A stretch of 11,017 bases of DNA from Sphingomonadaceae bacterium (GTDB taxonomy: Bacteria; Pseudomonadota; Alphaproteobacteria; Sphingomonadales; Sphingomonadaceae). Every line of letters starts with the position of its first letter. Position 1 is the stretch's first letter. The notes below the pieces were generated by a model. It made no database searches. It saw nothing but the letters and a program-made list of their open reading frames with translations, and had not been told where the DNA came from. The translations under genes were made by a program, and so were the position numbers. Where the stretch lies: positions 1-11,017 of the forward strand of contig JACMKH010000188.1 in assembly GCA_014380205.1 (NCBI GenBank), read 5' to 3'. This document shows, in pieces, positions 6,484-11,017 of the stretch.

Positions 6484-6555
6484 TCAGAATATGAGCCAGA
6501 GCACCAAAAGGATGATGATCAATCCGCCGATGCTGATGCTGACCGTGCGACCCAT
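6484..6555 (-). CDS. Predicted 23-residue single-pass membrane peptide
   Basis: ATG at 6553-6555 with GGAG 7 bases upstream, TGA at 6484-6486. The product is M-G-R-T-V-S-I-S-I-G-G then an unbroken hydrophobic stretch of Leu/Ile/Val with one Trp, ending I-F: a short positive N-terminus and one transmembrane helix filling the rest. This shape plus the well-placed ribosome site make it a credible small protein between rplL and rplM, co-directional with both. It has no recognised family. It lies downstream of the rplL hairpin and upstream of the rplM promoter. It may use its own promoter or readthrough. Chance cannot be excluded for so short a frame. Confidence 0.55.
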   Translation of the reverse strand: MGRTVSISIGGLIIILLVLWLIF

Positions 6556-6613
6556 CTCATGTCTCCCAATCCGTTACGTGCGCGCAACGCACGCGGGGCG
6601 GATTGCGTTCCCC

Positions 6614-6646
6614 CAAGCGAAAGGGCGGCCCGTCGCCGAGCCGCCC
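6614..6646 (-). terminator. Intrinsic terminator of rplJ-rplL
   Basis: On the minus strand GGGCGGC (6646-6640) pairs with GCCGCCC (6629-6623) around a 10-base loop, followed by TTTCGCTT. It begins 23 bases after the rplL stop codon, which fits the end of the rplJL transcript and separates it from rplM. The U-run is short, so termination may be partial. Confidence 0.6.
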
Positions 6647-6669
6647 CTTCGTTGGTCCACGATGCCGCG

Positions 6670-7044
6670 CTACTTGAGCTCGACGGTGCCGCCGGCTTCC
6701 TCGATGCGCTTCTTGAGCTCCTCGGCCTCGGCCTTGGAAACGCCTTCCTTGACCGCCTTGGGCGCGGCCTCCACCAGCGCCTTGGCCTCGCCGAGGCCGA
6801 GCTGGGTGATCGCGCGGACCTCCTTGATCACCTGGATCTTCTTGCCGCCGTCGCCGGTCAGGATGACGTCGAACTCGGTCTGCTCTTCGGCGACCGGGGC
6901 GTCCGCGCCGGCGGCGGGACCCGCGACCGCGACCGCGGCGGCGGCCGAAACGCCCCATTTCTCCTCGAGCAGCTTGGAAAGCTCGGCCGCCTCGAGGACG
7001 GTCAGCTCCGAAAGGCTGTCAACAAGCTTCTGAAGGTCTGCCAT
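6670..7044 (-). CDS. rplL: 50S ribosomal protein L7/L12 (bL12)
   Basis: A 124-residue L7/L12 of standard length. The N-terminal dimerisation region (about 1-33, [13 protein letters not shown]) is followed by an Ala/Gly/Pro hinge (about 34-51) and the C-terminal domain from about 55, with [10 protein letters not shown] and [11 protein letters not shown] that contact elongation and initiation factors on the ribosome stalk. The Shine-Dalgarno GGAG sits 8 bases before the ATG. It follows rplJ by 60 bases, which include a GGGGC-gcg-GCCCC hairpin on the minus strand; this may tune the higher L12 output. Confidence 0.98.
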   Translation of the reverse strand: MADLQKLVDSLSELTVLEAAELSKLLEEKWGVSAAAAVAVAGPAAGADAPVAEEQTEFDVILTGDGGKKIQVIKEVRAITQLGLGEAKALVEAAPKAVKEGVSKAEAEELKKRIEEAGGTVELK

Positions 7045-7104
7045 TTTGTTTCTCCATCTGGGGCCGCGCCCCGTTGATTGTCAGTCGGTTGGTTGCGCGA
7101 AAAG

Positions 7105-7620
7105 TCAGGCCGCTTCCTTGGCCGCATAGGCGCCGAAGACGCGCGCGAGCTGCGCGGCGGGGGCCTGGGTGATCGAGGCGAGCTTCTGCGCGGGCGCCTG
7201 GACGAGCCCGATCAGCTTGGCGCGCAGCTCGTCGAGCGAGGGCAGCTCGGCGAGCGTCCGCACCCCGGCCTCGTCGAGCAGGGTCGCGCCCATCGCGCCG
7301 CCAACGATCTCGAGCTTGGGATTGCCCTTGGCGTAATCGGCAACCGTCTTGGGGGCGGCGACCGGGTCGTTCGAGAAGGCGAGCGCGGTCGGCCCGGTCA
7401 GCATGTCGGCGAGGCCGGCATAGGGCGTGCCCTCGATCGCGATCCGGGCGAGCCGGTTCTTGGCGACCTTGAAGCTCGCCCCCGCCTCGCGCATCCGGAC
7501 GCGCAGCGCCGAGGATTGCGCGACCGAAAGCCCGAGGTTGCGCGTCACCACGACCACCCCCGCCTCGTTGAAGCCGCGGTTGAGCGCGGCGACCGATTCG
7601 CTCTTCTGGGTTCGATTCAT
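7105..7620 (-). CDS. rplJ: 50S ribosomal protein L10 (uL10)
   Basis: A 171-residue L10, the stalk base that anchors L7/L12 dimers on 23S rRNA. The N-terminal RNA-binding domain shows S-V-A-Q-S-S-A-L-R...M-R-E-A-G-A-S-F-K-V-A-K-N-R-L-A, the family signature. The C-terminal helix (about 140-171, A-P-A-A-Q-L-A-R-V-F-G-A-Y-A) carries the L12-binding sites. The ATG at 7618-7620 is preceded by GGAG at 7 bases; upstream in-frame codons fall in the leader and are rejected. It is first in rplJ-rplL, behind an L10-type leader. Unusually, rplK-rplA is not upstream: the next gene there is the divergent methylmalonyl-CoA epimerase. Confidence 0.98.
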   Translation of the reverse strand: MNRTQKSESVAALNRGFNEAGVVVVTRNLGLSVAQSSALRVRMREAGASFKVAKNRLARIAIEGTPYAGLADMLTGPTALAFSNDPVAAPKTVADYAKGNPKLEIVGGAMGATLLDEAGVRTLAELPSLDELRAKLIGLVQAPAQKLASITQAPAAQLARVFGAYAAKEAA

Positions 7621-7746
7621 ATGCACACTCCACTCGTCATGCGCATGGGGATAAACCCGCGCGCGTTTCATTGTCCGAGGGGAAGTCCGCCAGTCGAGCC
7701 GGCGCGTGAGGCGCTCGCATCGCACGCGGCAGCCTCGAAACTGTCC

Positions 7747-7828
7747 CCGTCTCGGCGGGAGATTAAGCGCCGGCAAACCCGGCGCACCCGCTGTCTCGGA
7801 CGGTGCGGGAAGCGCGAAGGCGCTTCCC
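7747..7828 (-). promoter_or_regulatory. Ribosomal L10 leader (autoregulatory mRNA structure)
   Basis: The untranslated region before rplJ folds on the minus strand into the known L10-leader pattern: outer stem CCGTC/GACGG (7803-7799 with 7751-7747), internal asymmetric loops, CCCG/CGGG pairing, and a hairpin GCGCCGG-loop-CCGGCGC (7785-7767) followed by the conserved TTAAT. A second perfect hairpin, GGGAAGCGC-cttc-GCGCTTCCC (7828-7807), lies 5' of it. In other bacteria excess L10-L12 complex binds such leaders and represses rplJL translation. A possible promoter upstream (TTGCGC at 7893-7888 and CTCTAG at 7873-7868) has short spacing. The rest of the 357-base gap holds no other gene I can support. 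Confidence 0.72.
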
Positions 7829-7977
7829 TGATCCGTCGGAGACCAGGCCCCGGCGGCGAAGCGCGGCCCCTAGAGCAACCCGGAGCGCTGCGCAACCCCT
7901 GGACATTCGGTCGCGGGAATCTGATTGTCCGCTTCAGCGAAACGGTCTCGCTTTGAATTGAGGAGCAGGATGACACG

Positions 7978-8391
7978 ATGAAATTGGGCCGGCTCAACCA
8001 CATCGGAGTCGCGACGCCTTCGATCGCGAATTCGATCGCGCTCTATCGCGACATGCTCGGCGCGACGCGCATCCACGAGCCGTTCGACCTGCCGCCGCAG
8101 GGGGTGCGCGTGTGCTTCGTCGACACGCCCAACAGCCAGATCGAGCTGATTGAGCCGCTGGGTGAGGACAGCCCGCTCCACGGCTTCCTCGCGCGGAACC
8201 CGATGGGCGGGCAGCACCACGTCTGCTTCGAGGTGCCCGACATCCATGCGGCCAAGGCCGAGATGGAGGCCAAGGGCGCGCGCGTGCTCGGCGAGCCGCG
8301 GATCGGCGCGCATGGGACGCCGGTGATTTTCGTGCATCCGAGGGACATGGGCGGGGTGCTGGTGGAGCTGATGGAGACGCCGGCACATTGA
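7978..8391 (+). CDS. mce: Methylmalonyl-CoA epimerase (VOC superfamily)
   Basis: A 137-residue vicinal-oxygen-chelate protein, the usual length for this enzyme. It interconverts (2R)- and (2S)-methylmalonyl-CoA so that product of propionyl-CoA carboxylase can enter the mutase. Two beta-alpha-beta-beta-beta repeats carry the expected metal ligands: H8 in N-H-I-G, Q54 in S-Q-I-E-L-I, the H80-H81 pair in G-G-Q-H-H-V-C-F-E-V, and E130 in L-V-E-L. The Shine-Dalgarno AGGA sits 7 bases before the ATG. A generic glyoxalase is the alternative, but G-G-x-H-H-V and the mutase gene two genes downstream favour the epimerase. It probably begins an operon with the crotonase 31 bases downstream. Confidence 0.93.
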   Translation: MKLGRLNHIGVATPSIANSIALYRDMLGATRIHEPFDLPPQGVRVCFVDTPNSQIELIEPLGEDSPLHGFLARNPMGGQHHVCFEVPDIHAAKAEMEAKGARVLGEPRIGAHGTPVIFVHPRDMGGVLVELMETPAH

Positions 8392-8422
8392 CCCCTCTCC
8401 CTTGGCGATGGCAGGGGATGCT

Positions 8423-9217
8423 ATGACCGAATATCAGACAATCCGTCTCGATCTCGGCGACTCCGTCGCGACGATCACGCTCGCCCGCCCCGAGCGGCTC
8501 AACGCCGCGCCGCCCGAGATGGCCGACGAGATCGTTGCGGCGTTAGGCAAGGCGCTTGAGGGCGGCGCGCGCGCGCTGATCCTAACCGGGGAGGGGAGGG
8601 CGTTCTGCTCGGGCGCCGACCTCCTGGGCGGGCGCGATCGGAGCCACGGCCTCGGCGGGGCGGCTGCACGCGCGGCTCTCGAGGGGAGCTACAACCCGAT
8701 GATGCTCGCGCTCGCCGAGCTGCCGATTCCGATCGTCTCGGCGGTCAACGGCCCGGCCGCGGGGATCGGCTGCTCGATCGCGCTCGCGGGCGATTTCGTG
8801 CTCGCGGCGCGCTCGGCCTATTTCCTTCAGGCGTTCGTCAACATCGGGCTCGTCCCCGACGGCGGCGCCAGCTGGACCTTGCCGCGCCTGATCGGCAAGT
8901 CGCGCGCGGCCGAGATGATGATGCTCGGCGAGCGGATCGGCGCGGAGAAGGCTGAGGCTTGGGGCCTGATTTACCGCGCGGTCGACGACGAGGCGCTGAT
9001 GGGTGAGGCGAGCGCGCTTGCGTCGCGCCTCGCCTCCGGCCCTACGCTCGCGCTCGGGCTGATGCGCCGCGGTCTCGCGCGTGCGCTCGATCAGGGCTAT
9101 GCCGAGGCGATGCAGGCCGAGGCGGAGAATCAGGGGATTGCGGGCAACAGCGCCGATGCGCGTGAAGGCGCGATGGCATTTCTCGCGAAGCGTAAGCCGG
9201 AGTTTCGAGGGAACTGA
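8423..9217 (+). CDS. Enoyl-CoA hydratase/isomerase (crotonase) family, PaaG-like
   Basis: A 264-residue crotonase. The oxyanion-hole elements are S63-G-A-D-L-L and N109-G-P-A-A-G-I-G-C-S. The position of the second catalytic Glu of classical hydratases reads I-G-L-V-P-D146-G-G, and the first is Ser118; the Asp pattern is that of PaaG-type isomerases (2,3-dehydroadipyl/epoxyphenylacetyl-CoA isomerase). The C-terminal G-N-S-A-D-A-R-E-G...F-L-A-K-R-K-P-E-F also matches PaaG. The ATG at 8423 has AGGGG 4 bases upstream and starts right at the first strand; an ATG at 8408 or TTG at 8402 would add a non-conserved stretch. No other phenylacetate genes are present, so here it may act on another acyl-CoA. 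It lies 31 bases after the epimerase gene and about 115 bases before the mutase gene. Confidence 0.9.
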   Translation: MTEYQTIRLDLGDSVATITLARPERLNAAPPEMADEIVAALGKALEGGARALILTGEGRAFCSGADLLGGRDRSHGLGGAAARAALEGSYNPMMLALAELPIPIVSAVNGPAAGIGCSIALAGDFVLAARSAYFLQAFVNIGLVPDGGASWTLPRLIGKSRAAEMMMLGERIGAEKAEAWGLIYRAVDDEALMGEASALASRLASGPTLALGLMRRGLARALDQGYAEAMQAEAENQGIAGNSADAREGAMAFLAKRKPEFRGN

Positions 9218-9228
9218 GCGGCATTTCC

Positions 9229-9315
9229 GTCATTCCCGCGAAAGCGGGAATCCAGCGTTCTCCTTCTGGTGGCGGGGTAGACAAGAAGCTGGATTCCCGC
9301 TTTCGCGGGAATGAC
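9229..9315. repeat. Perfect 27-bp inverted repeat (dRS3-like ATTCCCGC palindromes)
   Basis: Arms 9229-9255 and 9289-9315 are exact reverse complements, separated by 33 bases. Each arm contains the palindrome ATTCCCGC-GAAA-GCGGGAAT or its complement, which matches the ATTCCC-N8-GGGAAT pattern of dRS3-type elements known from Neisseria and seen in many proteobacteria. It fills the gap between the crotonase and mutase genes, ending 5 bases before the AGAGG ribosome site of the mutase. The transcript would form a 27-bp hairpin there. Confidence 0.9.
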
Positions 9316-9332
9316 GGGTCAGAGGTGGTTCA

Positions 9333-11017
9333 GTGACCGACAAGCCGACGCTCGATGATTGGCAGGAACGGGCCTCTGCGGAGGTGAAAGGCCGCGATCT
9401 CGGCTGGCGCACGCCCGAGGGTATCGAGGTCAAGCCCGTCTATTCAGCAGGGGAAGCAATCGACTCAGGCCTCCCGGGCTTCGATCCCTTCACGCGCGGC
9501 CCCTATGCCTCGATGTACACGGGCCGTCCATGGACGATCCGCCAATACGCCGGATTCTCGACCGCGACCGAATCCAACGTCTTCTACCGCCGCAACCTCG
9601 CCGCCGGCCAGCACGGCGTATCGGTCGCCTTCGATCTCGCAACCCATCGCGGCTACGACAGCGACCACCCGCGCGTCACCGGCGATGTCGGCAAGGCGGG
9701 CGTCGCGATCGACACGCTCGCGGACATGCAGCAGCTGTTCGACGGCATCCCTTTGGACGACATGTCGGTGTCGATGACGATGAACGGCGCGGTGCTCCCC
9801 GTGATGGCCTTCTACATCGTCTCCGCCGAGGAGCAGGGCGTCCGTCAGGACCAGCTCTCGGGCACGATCCAGAACGACATTTTGAAGGAGTTCGCGGTCC
9901 GCAACACCTACATCTACCCGCCCGAGCATTCGATGCGCATCGTCGCCGACATCATCCAATACTGCTCGGAGCACATGCCGCGCTTCAACTCGATCTCGAT
10001 CTCGGGCTACCATATGCACGAGGCGGGGGCGACGGCGGTCCAGGAGCTCGCCTACACGCTCGCCGACGGCATGGCCTATGTCCGCGCGGCGATGGAGCGC
10101 GGGCTCGATGTCGACAGCTTCGCGGGGCGGCTCAGCTTCTTCTGGGGCATCGGCATGAACTTCTTCATGGAGGTCGCCAAGCTCCGCGCTGGGCGCACGC
10201 TCTGGTCGCGGATCATGGCGGACTTCGGCGCGAAGAAGGAAAAGTCGCGCATGCTGCGCACGCATTGCCAGACCTCGGGCGTGTCGCTGACCGAGCAGGA
10301 TCCCTACAACAACATCGTGCGCACGACGCTCGAGGCGCTCGCCGCCGCGCTCGGCGGGACGCAGTCCCTCCACACCAACAGCTTCGACGAGGCGGTCGCG
10401 CTGCCCACCGACTTCTCGGCGCGAATCGCGCGCAACACCCAGCTCATCCTCGCGCACGAGAGCGGCATCGCCAATGTCGCCGATCCGCTCGGCGGGAGCT
10501 GGTATGTCGAGGCGCTGACCCGCGAGCTCGAGGAGAAGGCCTGGGCGCTGATCGAGGAGGTAGAGGCGCATGGCGGAATGACCAAGGCCGTGGCGGAAGG
10601 TCTCCCCAAGGCACGGATCGAGGAGGCGGCCGCCGCGCGCGCCGCGCGGATTGACCGCGGCGAGGACGTCATCGTCGGGGTCAACAAGTTTCGTCTTCCC
10701 GAGGAGGACCATCTCGCGATCCTCGACATCGACAATCCGCGCGTCCGCCGCGAGCAGATCGCGCGGATCGAGGAGGTGCGGGCGAGCCGCGACGAGGATG
10801 CAGCCCGCGCCGCGCTCGCAGCGCTCAGCGAGGGCGCGGCAGGCGACGCGAACCTGCTCGCGCTCTCGATCGAGGCCGCGCGCGCGCGCTGCACGCTCGG
10901 CGAGATCCGCCTCGCGATGGAGGATGTGTTCGGCCGCTCTGACACCGTGCCGACGCCGGTCAGCGGCGTCTATGGCGGTGCCTATGAGGGCGACCCGCGC
11001 TGGCTGCGTGCGGGCGA
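9333..11017 (+). CDS. scpA: Methylmalonyl-CoA mutase, catalytic domain (partial; C-terminus off the window)
   Basis: The first 561 residues of the adenosylcobalamin-dependent mutase that turns (2R)-methylmalonyl-CoA into succinyl-CoA. The frame starts with GTG at 9333 (then T-D-K-P-T-L-D-D-W), with GAGG 9 bases upstream; no ATG fits. The TIM-barrel substrate domain is clear: R65[31 protein letters not shown], the catalytic His at residue 227 in [10 protein letters not shown], and [12 protein letters not shown]. The [10 protein letters not shown] signature points to methylmalonyl-CoA rather than isobutyryl- or ethylmalonyl-CoA as substrate. The frame is open at the window end, close to where the B12-binding domain (D-x-H-x-x-G) should begin; that domain is not seen. 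Other symbols in use are mcmA and bhbA. Confidence 0.97.
   Translation, partial: MTDKPTLDDWQERASAEVKGRDLGWRTPEGIEVKPVYSAGEAIDSGLPGFDPFTRGPYASMYTGRPWTIRQYAGFSTATESNVFYRRNLAAGQHGVSVAFDLATHRGYDSDHPRVTGDVGKAGVAIDTLADMQQLFDGIPLDDMSVSMTMNGAVLPVMAFYIVSAEEQGVRQDQLSGTIQNDILKEFAVRNTYIYPPEHSMRIVADIIQYCSEHMPRFNSISISGYHMHEAGATAVQELAYTLADGMAYVRAAMERGLDVDSFAGRLSFFWGIGMNFFMEVAKLRAGRTLWSRIMADFGAKKEKSRMLRTHCQTSGVSLTEQDPYNNIVRTTLEALAAALGGTQSLHTNSFDEAVALPTDFSARIARNTQLILAHESGIANVADPLGGSWYVEALTRELEEKAWALIEEVEAHGGMTKAVAEGLPKARIEEAAAARAARIDRGEDVIVGVNKFRLPEEDHLAILDIDNPRVRREQIARIEEVRASRDEDAARAALAALSEGAAGDANLLALSIEAARARCTLGEIRLAMEDVFGRSDTVPTPVSGVYGGAYEGDPRWLRAG

Noticed and set aside
7621..7776. In-frame upstream extension of rplJ
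   Set aside because: The extra 52 codons fall in the L10 leader, and the ATG at 7620 has a well-spaced ribosome site at the conserved L10 N-terminus.
9230..9433. Minus-strand frame over the 27-bp inverted repeat
   Set aside because: The S-R-E-S-G-N-P peptide pattern is the usual artefact of translating ATTCCCGC repeats, and the frame overlaps the mutase gene.
9465..10712. Large minus-strand frames opposite the mutase
   Set aside because: High-GC third-position effect; the plus strand encodes a clearly recognisable methylmalonyl-CoA mutase with a GTG start.

Overview
The window looks like chromosome of a high-GC alphaproteobacterium, most likely a sphingomonad. The reasons are the GC-rich codon use of the core genes, a LexA-type GTTC-N7-GTTC box, the short HTH protein family, the GC-rich palindromic intergenic repeats, and the sequence style of the ribosomal leaders. 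The genus cannot be fixed from this window.

Layout. (1) 1-1218, minus: the N-terminal 406 residues of an exported serine beta-lactamase/esterase-family hydrolase, running off the left edge. (2) 1288-1409: a composite inverted repeat. (3) About 1461-3618: a lower-GC accessory patch with two convergent genes, a DUF2971-like protein (plus) and a HEPN protein resembling the ApeA anti-phage nuclease family (minus). (4) 3744-5136: a truncated copy of a small HTH gene, a glutathione S-transferase gene (minus) and an intact HTH gene. The two HTH copies share about 188 bp, including a putative SOS box, and so form diverged direct repeats around the GST gene. (5) 5183-7830, minus: a ribosomal-protein block with rplJ-rplL behind an L10-type leader, a probable 23-residue membrane peptide, and rplM-rpsI behind its own promoter and a hairpin/U-run leader. 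(6) 7978-11017, plus: a methylmalonyl-CoA block with the epimerase, a PaaG-like crotonase and the start of methylmalonyl-CoA mutase, which runs off the right edge.

How the genes work together. The epimerase and mutase catalyse consecutive steps from (2S/2R)-methylmalonyl-CoA to succinyl-CoA (propionate, odd-chain and branched-chain catabolism); the crotonase between them probably serves linked acyl-CoA degradation. The ribosomal genes are ordinary in content but unusual in order: rplJL is followed by rplM-rpsI, not rpoBC, and is not preceded by rplKA.

The best candidate for an under-described system is the 1461-3618 patch (HEPN/ApeA-like plus DUF2971). Next are the SOS-box-bearing HTH gene with its truncated paralogue, and the 23-residue membrane peptide. 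All family assignments come from reading motifs by eye; no database search was run.
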